A DNA stretch of 64,000 bases from assembly GCA_041875495.1 (NCBI GenBank), contig CP112982.1, positions 310,001 through 374,000 on the forward strand, read 5' to 3'. This document shows, piece after piece, positions 8,999-16,663 of this stretch (positions within the stretch are counted from its first letter, which is position 1; each line of letters opens with the position of its first letter). Under the pieces are notes generated by a model. That model ran no database searches, was not told the origin of the DNA, and was given only the letters and a program-made list of their open reading frames with translations. Source of the stretch: Halomonas sp. CH40 (GTDB lineage: Bacteria > Pseudomonadota > Gammaproteobacteria > Pseudomonadales > Halomonadaceae). The translations under genes and the position numbers were made by a program.

Positions 8999-9030
8999 GC
9001 CATACGGCGAAACAGGCTGTATGGCGTTTT
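8999..9030 (+). terminator. Possible terminator after moaB, inside the insertion
   Basis: GCCATAC (8999-9005) pairs with GTATGGC (9019-9025), followed by GTTTT. The stem is only 7 bp with a 13-base loop, so strength is uncertain. If active, it would stop transcription coming from moaB before moeA. Confidence 0.45.
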
Positions 9031-9068
9031 GGTGGGGCGCTATTAGAATTCTCTTTTGACAGCTAGAA

Positions 9069-9248
9069 CTATCTTTTGACGGTAGGCCCCGCCAGACGGC
9101 CGCGCACATCGGGCACTTTAAGTGAAAGTGCATGGAGGAAGCTGGCGCGTGCCTTCGGTGTATGTGTCTTCATGCGCTGTAATGCTTTTTCCAGTTCCAG
9201 ATCGTCAGTTTTTTTGCCATTTTCGGCATCAACGAGATAGGCAGACAT
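9069..9248 (-). CDS. Small 59-residue hypothetical protein in the insertion
   Basis: A short reading frame on the minus strand, not recognised as any family. It starts MSAYLVDAENGKKTDDLE and ends LAGPTVKR; the middle (LEKALQRMKTHTPKARASF) is basic and likely helical. AAGG stands 8-9 bases before the ATG, a weak ribosome site. It lies 87 bases downstream of the GNAT-like gene in the same direction, so the two may be one transcript. Just after its stop, the last coding bases (GTCAAAAGA) are repeated in an imperfect tandem copy. It could be a partner protein (for example an antitoxin) of the GNAT-like gene or simply a cassette passenger; nothing in the sequence decides. Confidence 0.4.
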   Translation of the reverse strand: MSAYLVDAENGKKTDDLELEKALQRMKTHTPKARASFLHALSLKVPDVRGRLAGPTVKR

Positions 9249-9335
9249 GTTTTGGTACCTTGGCTAAGCTTTTGCATCATAATAGATCAAAAATTAACCA
9301 CACTCCAGATTCGATGCTTACCCGTCTCATTTTGC

Positions 9336-9872
9336 TCAAAGTGCCTTAAAAAGCGCATTATTACGAGGATCAAAGGGATCAGGTCGTGTAAATCCAAGGC
9401 GGTGGTAATAATCGATCAGGGCTGGTTCTTCCAGAGGGTCTTGAGTCCCAAGCCATCGCACGGCCAAAGCAGATGCATAAAGCTCGGCGTAGAGAATGGC
9501 GATAGGCACCACATACCCCTTGAGGCTATGTTCGTAAGGGGCTCCTTGGATGTAATTGAGCTTCATTACCATTTTGCTGGTGCTGGGCTTGCCGAGCATC
9601 AAGCCACATAAGTTTTCATCGAGCCAAATGGCAAGCTCCATACGGGCAGCATGATTGCGGCGATATACCTTAAGTGCTTCATACCAATCCCAACCAATTG
9701 CTCGGCTTTTTGCCAAATGAGTGTTGGCTTTCCATGCTTGTTCAGCTTTTAGTGCTTCAGTGGTGATTTCTGTCAATTTAATCCGGCGAGCATCGTTGGC
9801 ATCTATTATGTTCTGCAGTTCGGCGTGGGTATGAGCTATTGTATGACGACGCAACTGATGGTATTTCAACAT
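9336..9872 (-). CDS. GNAT-like acetyltransferase-related protein in the insertion
   Basis: A 178-residue protein without signal or membrane segment. The C-terminal part looks like a degenerate GNAT domain: AELYASALAVRWLGTQDPLE as a possible beta/alpha core, then LIDYYHRLGF, the usual ending in which a conserved Tyr and Gly-Phe close the acetyl-CoA site. The first 60 residues are a charged helical region (HAELQNIIDANDARRIKLTE). No clear acetyl-CoA pyrophosphate loop (R/Q-x-x-G-x-G/A) can be seen, so activity is uncertain. Similar proteins occur, as I recall, as accessory cassette genes in marine gammaproteobacteria. Base composition is more AT-rich than the flanking genes. A GGAAATATA stretch before the ATG is a weak ribosome site. 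Confidence 0.6.
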   Translation of the reverse strand: MLKYHQLRRHTIAHTHAELQNIIDANDARRIKLTEITTEALKAEQAWKANTHLAKSRAIGWDWYEALKVYRRNHAARMELAIWLDENLCGLMLGKPSTSKMVMKLNYIQGAPYEHSLKGYVVPIAILYAELYASALAVRWLGTQDPLEEPALIDYYHRLGFTRPDPFDPRNNALFKAL

Positions 9873-10147
9873 TATATTTCCAATATACAGGGACTTATAC
9901 TGGTTTTCTGCAGGCCGCTGAATATAAGTTTTTCATTAAAACTATTCGTGTAGCGTCATGTGGCCATCAAATGGCGGGCCAACGCTACGTTGATAAGCAC
10001 TGTTTTATTCTGACCGGATTTATTGTGATCAGGACATTCTAGCGGCTATGTGGCAGGATTTCGTATTGGTAAACGTTGTTATTATTTGCGAGGGTCATAT
10101 GCCATCAGACAACTATCATCAGCTTATTCATGTGTTGGCAACTTCAA

Positions 10148-10169
10148 AGCGAGGCCAGCATGGCTGAGT
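10148..10169 (+). repeat. 22-bp direct repeat, right copy, at the moeA start
   Basis: Second perfect copy of 8944-8965. Here the repeat supplies the ribosome-site region GCGAGG and the first codons of moeA (ATG at 10160). Because of it, moeA keeps exactly the start it would have had when overlapping moaB. Confidence 0.95.
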
Positions 10170-11365
10170 TGGCACCGATAGAAACGGCCCTGAAGGCATT
10201 ACTGCAGGATGCCCGTACGCTGGACACTGAGCAGGTAGCCTTGACTGACGCCGCCGGGCGGGTGCTGGCGGAAGATGTGAAGGTGCAGCTGGACGTGCCG
10301 CCCTTTGATAACAGCGCCATGGACGGCTATGCCCTGCGCGCCGCTGAGGCGGGCCAGCAGCTGCTGATTAGCCAGCGGATTGCGGCGGGTTCTGCCGTGA
10401 AACCGCTAATGCCCGGCACCTGTGCGCGGATCTTTACGGGCAGCGAGATTCCACCGGGGGCGGATTGCGTGGTGATGCAGGAGCGTGTGGAGCGCCAGGG
10501 CGAGCACGCCTTGCTGCCTGCCGATATTCCCATTGGCGATAATATCCGCCGACGCGGCCGTGACGTACGCGCCGGGCAGACGCTGCTGCGCGCTGGAACG
10601 CGGCTGGAAGCCGCCGCTCTTGGGCATCTGGCTGGGCAAGGGGTGACCAAGGTGCAGGTCGTACGCCGCCCGCGGGTAGCGCTTCTATCCACCGGCGATG
10701 AAATCATTGACCCGGGAACACCGCTCAAGGCCGGGCAACTGTATAACTCCAACCGCCCCATGCTCAAACGCCTGCTGGAAACTTTCGGTGCTGAGGTGGT
10801 CAGTTTGGTCAGCGTGCCGGATGACCCGCAAGGCACCCGTGAACAGCTGCAAAAAGCCGCCGAACAGGCGGATCTGGTGGTCAGCACCGGCGGGGTGAGC
10901 GTTGGCGAGGAAGATCATGTCAAGGCCGCTCTGGAACAACTGGGCAAACTGACCCTGTGGCGACTGGCGATTCGCCCGGGCAAACCGCTGGCGCTGGGGC
11001 AACTGCCTAATCGTCAAAGGCAAGCACATTTTGTCGGCTTGCCGGGTAATCCGGTGTCTGGCTATGTGGGGGCCTGGCTGTTTCTGCGCCCGCTGATGGG
11101 CGCTTTATTGGCCTGCCCGGCACTACAGTCACTGCCGGAAATCACTGCCAAGGCCGGTTTTGCTACCTCCACCGGGCCGCGTCAGCATTACATGCGCGTC
11201 AGGCTGGCGTTTACGCCTCAGGGCATCACTGCTGAAGCCTTCGACGACCAGAATTCCGGGGTGCTGTCGTCCTGTATTGATGCCGATGCGCTAGCGGTCA
11301 TTCCTCCGCATACTCAGGTGAACGAAGGTGATCCGATCAGCTGCCTGTGGCTGGCAGGTGCCTGA
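10160..11365 (+). CDS. moeA: Molybdopterin molybdotransferase MoeA
   Basis: A 401-residue MoeA protein, which inserts molybdate into adenylylated molybdopterin. Family hallmarks are clear: the N-terminal PPFDNSAMDGYA, then RIFTGSEIPPGAD, the MogA-like domain with LSTGDEI and VSTGGVSVGEEDHVK, and IRPGKPLALG followed by FVGLPGNPVSGYVGAWLFL. Length equals the usual 400-410. The start at 10160 (MAELAPIE) is chosen over an upstream in-frame ATG at 10076 because the latter reads through inserted DNA and adds a non-homologous leader, whereas 10160 restores the ancestral overlap with moaB. With the insertion in place, moeA must be read from a promoter inside the insert or by read-through. Confidence 0.95.
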   Translation: MAELAPIETALKALLQDARTLDTEQVALTDAAGRVLAEDVKVQLDVPPFDNSAMDGYALRAAEAGQQLLISQRIAAGSAVKPLMPGTCARIFTGSEIPPGADCVVMQERVERQGEHALLPADIPIGDNIRRRGRDVRAGQTLLRAGTRLEAAALGHLAGQGVTKVQVVRRPRVALLSTGDEIIDPGTPLKAGQLYNSNRPMLKRLLETFGAEVVSLVSVPDDPQGTREQLQKAAEQADLVVSTGGVSVGEEDHVKAALEQLGKLTLWRLAIRPGKPLALGQLPNRQRQAHFVGLPGNPVSGYVGAWLFLRPLMGALLACPALQSLPEITAKAGFATSTGPRQHYMRVRLAFTPQGITAEAFDDQNSGVLSSCIDADALAVIPPHTQVNEGDPISCLWLAGA

Positions 11366-11376
11366 TAATAAAGGCG

Positions 11377-11404
11377 CCAGCGCCGGTAGAGGTACCGACG
11401 CTGG
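11377..11404 (-). terminator. Hairpin between convergent moeA and the DHH gene
   Basis: CCAGCGCCGGTA (11377-11388) and TACCGACGCTGG (11393-11404) form a 12-bp stem with one mismatch and a GAGG loop. On the minus strand it is followed by a short T-rich run (CCTTTATTA), so it fits a terminator for the phosphoesterase gene. On the plus strand there is no T run. Confidence 0.7.
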
Positions 11405-11418
11405 CCGTGCTCCGAAGG

Positions 11419-12363
11419 TTAGCCATCGGCGTTAATGCGTTTGATAATGGCGTTGAGGGTTTCTTCCGCCTTGTCGTTGTCGATCTGGCAGGTGCCGGCG
11501 TTAAGGTGACCGCCGCCGCCGTAATCAAGGCACAGCTCACCGACATTGGTATTGCTGGAGCGGTCAAGGATCGATTTACCGATAGCCAGGACGGTGTTCT
11601 GCTGCTTGAGCCCCCACATGACGTGGATGGAAATATTGCACTCGGGGTAAAGCGCGTAGATCACAAAGCGGTTGGTGGCGTAGATAGTCTCTTCATCGCG
11701 CAGGTCGAGCACCACCAGATTGCCGTGTACCCTGGCGCAGCGCTGAATCTGCTGCTTGGCTTTTTCCTCGTGATCGCGGTATAGCTCGACGCGTTCGCGC
11801 ACATCGTCCAGGGCCAGAATCTCATCAATAGAGTGCTCCCGGCAGTAGTCGATCAGCTTCATCATCAGCTGATAGTTGGAGATCCGGAATTCACGGAAAC
11901 GCCCCAGGCCAGTCCGCGCATCCATGATGAAGTTCAGCAGCACCCAGCCTTGAGGGTCAAGAATCTCCTCTTGGTTGAACTGAGCCGCGTCGCCTTTATC
12001 GACGGCTGCCATCATGTCTTCCCAACGGGCCGGAAAGGCATCGAACCCTCCGTAATAGTCGAACACTACCCTGGCTGCAGAGGGCGCATCCGGGTCAATA
12101 ATATGGTTATCGGCGCGCTCGCTGTTGCGTACGGTTTCGCTCAGATGGTGATCAAAGGCCAGATGGCAGCCGGGCACATAGGGCAGGTTGGTGGTGATAT
12201 CCCGCTCACTGATGTCAATGATGCCATCCTGCATATCCTTGGGATGGACAAACTTGATATCGTCGATCAGGTTCAGGTGTGTCAGCAGGGCGCCACATAC
12301 AAGGCCATCAAAATCGCTACGGGTGACCAGGCGATAGGTTTGTGGAGCATCGGGAGAAGCCAT
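11419..12363 (-). CDS. DHH-family phosphoesterase (often annotated exopolyphosphatase-like)
   Basis: A 314-residue DHH/DHHA1 phosphoesterase. The metal site motifs are visible: TRSDFDG (Asp17, Asp19), the name-giving DHH at residues 71-73 (LAFDHHLSE) and the C-terminal glycine-rich LDYGGGGHLNAGTC of the DHHA1 domain. Members cleave phosphodiesters in small nucleotides, short RNA or polyphosphate with Mn2+; the substrate cannot be read from the sequence. It lacks the long insert domains of RecJ and the PAS/GGDEF parts of GdpP. It is a single gene, convergent with moeA; 202 bases separate its start from the divergent ABC transporter genes, room for both promoters. Confidence 0.85.
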   Translation of the reverse strand: MASPDAPQTYRLVTRSDFDGLVCGALLTHLNLIDDIKFVHPKDMQDGIIDISERDITTNLPYVPGCHLAFDHHLSETVRNSERADNHIIDPDAPSAARVVFDYYGGFDAFPARWEDMMAAVDKGDAAQFNQEEILDPQGWVLLNFIMDARTGLGRFREFRISNYQLMMKLIDYCREHSIDEILALDDVRERVELYRDHEEKAKQQIQRCARVHGNLVVLDLRDEETIYATNRFVIYALYPECNISIHVMWGLKQQNTVLAIGKSILDRSSNTNVGELCLDYGGGGHLNAGTCQIDNDKAEETLNAIIKRINADG

Positions 12364-12565
12364 TAACGTTCCTTACGAGAGTGGGGTTGCCAGGCAGTCA
12401 GATAGTTAATCAATGTTAATATCGAATCAGTTGAAGATACCAGCCCTTGGCGCTTAGGGGAAAGTCTCTCTGTCCAGTACAATAGGCTGCGAAGTGACTT
12501 GCTGGCTCTGTGGTTGTCACCGGATGCCAGCAAGCCTGTCTTTTTTACACAGCAAGGAGTAGGCA

Positions 12566-13534
12566 GTGAGCGACCCGATCATTCGCATTGAAGGCCTCGA
12601 CAAGATCTATGCTGGTAAAAGCGGTTCAGGTAAGGAAGACGTTGGCAGCTTTCAGGCGTTGCGCCAGGTGGATTTGAGTATCGAGCGGGGCGAGATCTTT
12701 GCGCTGCTCGGGCCTAATGGCGCCGGTAAAACCACCCTGATCAGCGTGGTCTGTGGGCTGGCATCGCCCACGCGGGGCACTGTCTGGGTGGATGGGTTTG
12801 ATAACGTCAAACAGTACCGGGATGCCCGTGAGCGAATCGGGCTGGTGCCCCAGGAGCTGACCAACGAGGCGTTTGAAACCGTATGGAATACGGTGAGCTT
12901 TAGCCGCGGCCTGTTTGGCAAACCGCCCAACCCCGAGCACATCGAACGGGTGCTCAAGTCACTGACCTTATGGGACAAGCGCCATAACCGCCTGATGACC
13001 CTGTCCGGCGGAATGAAACGCCGGGTGCTGATTGCCAAGGCGCTTTCCCACGAACCGCGGATCCTGTTTCTGGATGAACCGACCGCCGGTGTTGACGTCG
13101 AGCTGCGCCGGGAAATGTGGGAGGTGGTGCGCGAGCTGCGCGATCAGGGCGTAACGATTATTCTCACCACCCACTACATCGAGGAAGCCGAAGAGATGGC
13201 CGACCGGATCGGCGTCATCAACAACGGTGAAGTAATACTGGTGGAAGAAACCAATGCCCTGATCGAAAAACTGGGCCGCAAGCAATTGACGCTGCAGCTT
13301 TTCGACCCCCTGGACAGCATTCCTGACTCCCTGGCGACATTTGAGCTGGCGCTTAGCGACACGGGGGAAGAACTGATCTACAGCTATGAAAGCTCCTCCA
13401 AGCAGCGCGACAGCAGCGGTATCTCGACCCTGCTGCGCGCGCTGGAAGCCGCTGGCATTGGCGTCAAGGATCTGCACACCCGACAAAGCTCGCTGGAAGA
13501 TATTTTCGTTGATCTGGTCAAGGAGCGCGCATGA
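12566..13534 (+). CDS. ABC transporter ATP-binding protein (YadG-like)
   Basis: A 322-residue ABC-2 type ATPase with all motifs intact: Walker [10 protein letters not shown] at residues 49-57, signature LSGGMKRR, Walker [13 protein letters not shown], and the switch His in [14 protein letters not shown]. The C-terminal 90 residues are a small extra domain as found in drug or polysaccharide exporters of the YadG/CcmA group. It starts at a GTG (12566) with AAGGAGT in front. The permease gene overlaps its end by 4 bases, so the two make one exporter. The substrate is unknown. A non-conserved, Gly/Ser-rich insert (residues 17-27) interrupts the first strand region. Confidence 0.9.
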   Translation: MSDPIIRIEGLDKIYAGKSGSGKEDVGSFQALRQVDLSIERGEIFALLGPNGAGKTTLISVVCGLASPTRGTVWVDGFDNVKQYRDARERIGLVPQELTNEAFETVWNTVSFSRGLFGKPPNPEHIERVLKSLTLWDKRHNRLMTLSGGMKRRVLIAKALSHEPRILFLDEPTAGVDVELRREMWEVVRELRDQGVTIILTTHYIEEAEEMADRIGVINNGEVILVEETNALIEKLGRKQLTLQLFDPLDSIPDSLATFELALSDTGEELIYSYESSSKQRDSSGISTLLRALEAAGIGVKDLHTRQSSLEDIFVDLVKERA

Positions 13535-14292
13535 ATCTCTACCCTGTCCGTGCCATCTATATGTCGGAAATGGCACGAACCCGGCGGACGCTGTTGCAAA
13601 GCATTGTATCCCCGGTTATTTCCACGTCGCTGTATTTTGTTGTGTTCGGCGCCGCCATTGGCTCGCGGATTGAAGAAATTGGCGGCATCAGTTACGGCGC
13701 CTTTATCGTGCCGGGCCTGATCATGTTGATGCTGTTGACCCAGAGTGTCTCCAACGCCTCGTTCGGGATCTTCTTCCCCAAGTTCTCCGGCAGTATCTAT
13801 GAACTGCTGTCAGCGCCGATTTCCTATCTTGAAATCGTGATTGGTTATGTGGGAGCGGCAGCGTCCAAGTCGGTGCTGTTAGGTTTGCTCATTCTGCTGA
13901 CTTCAAATTTCTTTGTACCGCTAGAGGTGGCTCACCCTGTGTGGATGCTGCTGTTTCTGGTACTGACGGCGCTGACCTTCAGTATGCTGGGATTCATTAT
14001 TGGCATCTGGGCGGACGGTTTTGACAAACTGCAGCTGGTGCCGCTTCTGATAATTACTCCCTTAACCTTTCTGGGCGGCAGCTTCTATTCCATCGATATG
14101 TTGCCGCCTTTCTGGCAGGGGGTAACCCTGTTGAACCCTGTGGTCTATCTGGTCAGCGGGTTTCGCTGGAGTTTTTACGGCATCAGCGATGTGAGCGTCG
14201 TGGCCAGTGTCGTGGTGATTTCGCTCTTTCTGGTCGGCTGTCTGGCGATGATTGCCTGGATATTCCGCACCGGCTATCGGCTGAAGCCCTAA
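13531..14292 (+). CDS. ABC-2 type transporter permease (YadH-like)
   Basis: A 253-residue inner-membrane permease of the ABC-2 family with six hydrophobic segments, including [20 protein letters not shown], the conserved [20 protein letters not shown] loop and a last helix [20 protein letters not shown]. The [12 protein letters not shown] stretch near residue 205 is typical of YadH. It overlaps the ATPase gene by 4 bases (ATGA) and completes an exporter of unknown substrate. No third component such as an outer-membrane or fusion protein is encoded nearby. Confidence 0.9.
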   Translation: MNLYPVRAIYMSEMARTRRTLLQSIVSPVISTSLYFVVFGAAIGSRIEEIGGISYGAFIVPGLIMLMLLTQSVSNASFGIFFPKFSGSIYELLSAPISYLEIVIGYVGAAASKSVLLGLLILLTSNFFVPLEVAHPVWMLLFLVLTALTFSMLGFIIGIWADGFDKLQLVPLLIITPLTFLGGSFYSIDMLPPFWQGVTLLNPVVYLVSGFRWSFYGISDVSVVASVVVISLFLVGCLAMIAWIFRTGYRLKP

Positions 14293-14320
14293 TACCGCTG
14301 TTAAGGAAACCCGAACGCCT

Positions 14321-15328
14321 ATGCCATTATTGCAAAGTATTGTTCATCGTCTGGAACCTGCCCTGGATGGCGCCCGGCTGGACATTGTATCGGCAGGTGA
14401 CGTGCATCCCCAGGGCAGTGATGTCATGGAAGCCCTGGTGACGACCCTGAATGATACCTACAACACCAAACCCAAAGGCTGGGGGCGTTTCAGCGCTGAC
14501 CTTGAAGAGGTAGACACCAGCTTCGCTGGCGGGCTGCGTCGCTATCTGACCGATGGCAGCGGCTTTACCACCCTGACCCAGCACCTGACCGAGCAGCTGG
14601 CCAAGGCGCTGGCCGAGCATCTTTCGGTGGCGGGCTACCTGCTGTTTGCCCACCAGCGCCAGGGGGATACCGATACCCTTCTGGTGGCGCTGGTGCATCA
14701 GCGCGAAGGCATTGGTATCAACGCTGAACACCATGCAATACCTGCCGTGCAGCTGAATACTCGCCAGCTGACCCTGGCCGCGCGCATCAACCTGACCCAG
14801 TGGCAGCAGGGCGATGCCCAATCCCAATATGTGTCCTTTCTGAAAGAGCGCGGTGGCCAGAAAGTGGCCGAGGTGGTAGCCCAGTGGCTGGGTGTAGGCG
14901 AGGGTGTTGATGCGCCTCAGGAAACCCGTACCCTGCTCAAGGCATTCAGCGACTACGTCGAAAAGGAAGCCTTTGATGAAGAGGCCAGCCGTGAAAAGAC
15001 CGATGCCCTGGTCGACTATGCCACCGATCAGCTGCGCCGCGGTGAGACCATGACCCTGGATGAGCTGTCGGCGCTGGTGGATGAACGCCAGCCTAAGGCG
15101 TTCTATGAGCATATTCGCCACGCTGACTATGGCTTGGCAGAAGAGATACCGCCTGACAAGCGCACTCTGAATCAGTTTCGTCGCTTTACCGGTCGTGCGG
15201 GTGGGGTGTCGATCAGTTTTGACTCGCACCTGCTCGGCAACAGTATTGAATACGATGAGACCGCTGACCGGCTGATTATCAAACAGGTACCCAAGCAGCT
15301 TAAAGAACAGCTCAAGGGGCATGACTAA
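14321..15328 (+). CDS. yejK: Nucleoid-associated protein NdpA/YejK
   Basis: A 335-residue protein matching the NdpA/YejK family end to end: ADLEEVDTSFAGGLRRYL is a family-type segment, then a middle region with QYVSFLKERGGQKVAEVV, and a C-terminal GGVSISFDSHLLGNSIEYDE. YejK is a DNA-binding nucleoid protein reported to interact with topoisomerase IV and gyrase in E. coli. The length equals the E. coli protein (335). The gene follows the exporter genes by 28 bases and abuts the ExoD-like gene (stop TAA directly followed by GTG), so all four may be transcribed together, although no shared function is apparent. Confidence 0.9.
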   Translation: MPLLQSIVHRLEPALDGARLDIVSAGDVHPQGSDVMEALVTTLNDTYNTKPKGWGRFSADLEEVDTSFAGGLRRYLTDGSGFTTLTQHLTEQLAKALAEHLSVAGYLLFAHQRQGDTDTLLVALVHQREGIGINAEHHAIPAVQLNTRQLTLAARINLTQWQQGDAQSQYVSFLKERGGQKVAEVVAQWLGVGEGVDAPQETRTLLKAFSDYVEKEAFDEEASREKTDALVDYATDQLRRGETMTLDELSALVDERQPKAFYEHIRHADYGLAEEIPPDKRTLNQFRRFTGRAGGVSISFDSHLLGNSIEYDETADRLIIKQVPKQLKEQLKGHD

Positions 15329-15928
15329 GTGAACGATCAGGATACCCCTCGCGTTTCAAGCCTTATCGGCTTGATTGACATGCTGGAGCAGGTGGCGCCG
15401 GAGAGTGAGCATATCAGCGTATCGGATGTGGTGGATGCCATTGGTTTTCGCGGCTTTGGCCCCCTGCTGCTGGCGGCTGGGCTGATCACATTAGCTCCTC
15501 TGATTGGCGATATTCCCGGCGTACCGACCCTGATGGCCACCATCGTCCTATTAATCGGTGGGCAACTGCTGGCCGGACGCCGACGGTTCTGGCTACCCGC
15601 CTGGCTACTACGCCGGCAGTTGACACGCACCACCTTCATGAAAGGCTTACAACATGCCCGAAAGCCGTCACGCTGGGTGGATCGCTGGCTGCGCGTACGT
15701 TGGCCATGGCTGACCGGCAAGCAGGGCAGCCGCCTCACCGCTGTGACGGCGCTGATCATCGCCCTGGCGATGCCGCCCATGGAGTTTATTCCTTTTTCAG
15801 CCAACGGCGCCGGGCTGGCGTTGACGTTACTTGGGCTAGGGTTGGTCGCCCGCGATGGTCGTCTGGTATTGGCCGGTATCCTGCTGACACTGGCAACCTT
15901 TGTGCTGGTGGCAGTCAATGTCTTCTGA
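15329..15928 (+). CDS. ExoD-family membrane protein
   Basis: A 199-residue integral membrane protein resembling the ExoD family: a short soluble N terminus, FGPLLLAAGLITLAPLIGDI and PGVPTLMATIVLLIGGQLLAG as the first hydrophobic pair, a basic loop with FWLPAWLLRRQL and RPSRWVDRWLRVRWPWL-type spacing, and two final hydrophobic segments. ExoD was named for a role in exopolysaccharide production in rhizobia but its molecular role is unclear. Translation starts at GTG 15329, immediately after the YejK stop codon, which suggests coupling. The start choice is forced by this junction and by the absence of a good alternative. Confidence 0.8.
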   Translation: MNDQDTPRVSSLIGLIDMLEQVAPESEHISVSDVVDAIGFRGFGPLLLAAGLITLAPLIGDIPGVPTLMATIVLLIGGQLLAGRRRFWLPAWLLRRQLTRTTFMKGLQHARKPSRWVDRWLRVRWPWLTGKQGSRLTAVTALIIALAMPPMEFIPFSANGAGLALTLLGLGLVARDGRLVLAGILLTLATFVLVAVNVF

Positions 15929-15989
15929 TTTTTCAGGTAAGCCAACAAGCCAGCTAAATATAGCGGCGAATGGGGGAGAGGAGTACATC

Positions 15990-16565
15990 ATGGCGAATCA
16001 TGACTCAGAGCAGCAAAGAAGCAATCCGGTGCCCAAGACCCCGGAACAGCAGCATCCCTGGGAGCGGCGGATTGAAAACCTGCTATGGAATTCACGTTTT
16101 CTGGTGATGTTGGCGGTGATACCCAGCCTTTTGGGGTCAATAGCGCTGTTTATGGTAGGGACGATTGATATTTTTAAGGTAGTGGCTGGAACGGTTGAGT
16201 ACTATGTGTTGGGGAGTGAAGAGGACATTCACGATACGCTGGTACCAGACATTGTGGTGGCGGTGGACATTTATCTGATTGCGATTGTCCTGCTGATTTT
16301 TTCGTTAGACATCTATCGGCTGTTTGTCTCTCGCATTGACAAGGCGGAAATGAGCACTCTGCAGCACCCTTTCAACGTTGTGTCGCTGGATCAGCTGAAA
16401 GACAAGATTGCTCGCGTGGTGATCCTGGCGGTCATTATTGAATTTTTCCGCGCCGTGGTGGATATCCGTTTTGCCACACCTCTGGATGCCATTTATCTGG
16501 CGCTTTCGGTATTGGCGCTGGCAGGGGCACTGTACCTGATGAGCCTCGGCCATAAGGACGAGTAA
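15990..16565 (+). CDS. YqhA/UPF0114-like membrane protein
   Basis: A 191-residue membrane protein with a hydrophilic N terminus of about 30 residues (Gln/Pro-rich) and four hydrophobic segments: FLVMLAVIPSLLGSIALFMVG, DIVVAVDIYLIAIVLLIFSL, RVVILAVIIEFFRAVV and a last one ending LYLMSLGHKDE. The pattern ENLLWNSRFLVMLAVIPSL and DIYLIAIVLLIFSLDIYRLFVS matches the UPF0114/YqhA family, whose role is unknown. ATG 15990 is chosen because GGGAGAGGAG stands directly in front; the same frame is open from 15900 but overlaps the previous gene. A gap of about 550 bases with repeats follows. Confidence 0.82.
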   Translation: MANHDSEQQRSNPVPKTPEQQHPWERRIENLLWNSRFLVMLAVIPSLLGSIALFMVGTIDIFKVVAGTVEYYVLGSEEDIHDTLVPDIVVAVDIYLIAIVLLIFSLDIYRLFVSRIDKAEMSTLQHPFNVVSLDQLKDKIARVVILAVIIEFFRAVVDIRFATPLDAIYLALSVLALAGALYLMSLGHKDE

Positions 16566-16663
16566 GCTGTGCAGTGGTAAAACAGCGCTGAAAAGGCAAC
16601 GCTACCAAAAGACACCGTTGTAAAAGACGCTCTCTGTTATCTGGTAACAAAGCCACATCTTCC

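Larger units (their letters stand above)
8966..10147. mobile_element. Repeat-flanked 1.18-kb insertion between moaB and moeA
   Basis: This segment separates two genes that would overlap by 8 bases (ATGGCTGA) if one copy of the flanking 22-bp repeat and the insert were removed. It is clearly more AT-rich than its neighbours. It carries two minus-strand reading frames opposite to the host operon and a hairpin at 9950-9988 with a four-base bulge. No transposase, integrase or terminal inverted repeat is visible, so it is neither a complete insertion sequence nor an obvious integron cassette with a standard attC site. The stretch 9873-10147 contains no convincing gene. The insertion is seen directly; its mechanism is unknown. 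Confidence 0.8.

Noticed and set aside
9950..9988. Standard integron attC site
   Set aside because: The stem with a bulge is suggestive but the RYYYAAC and GTTRRRY boxes are not in register, so an attC call is not supported.
9839..10042. 67-codon plus-strand frame beside the GNAT-like gene
   Set aside because: It overlaps the start of the minus-strand gene, has no ribosome site and reads as unstructured sequence.
8966..10147. Insertion sequence between moaB and moeA
   Set aside because: No transposase frame and no terminal inverted repeats are seen; the segment is described as an insertion of unknown type instead.
14327..15322. 331-codon minus-strand frame opposite the yejK gene
   Set aside because: It is an antisense shadow: the plus-strand frame is a full-length NdpA/YejK protein and the reverse translation has no motif or ribosome site.
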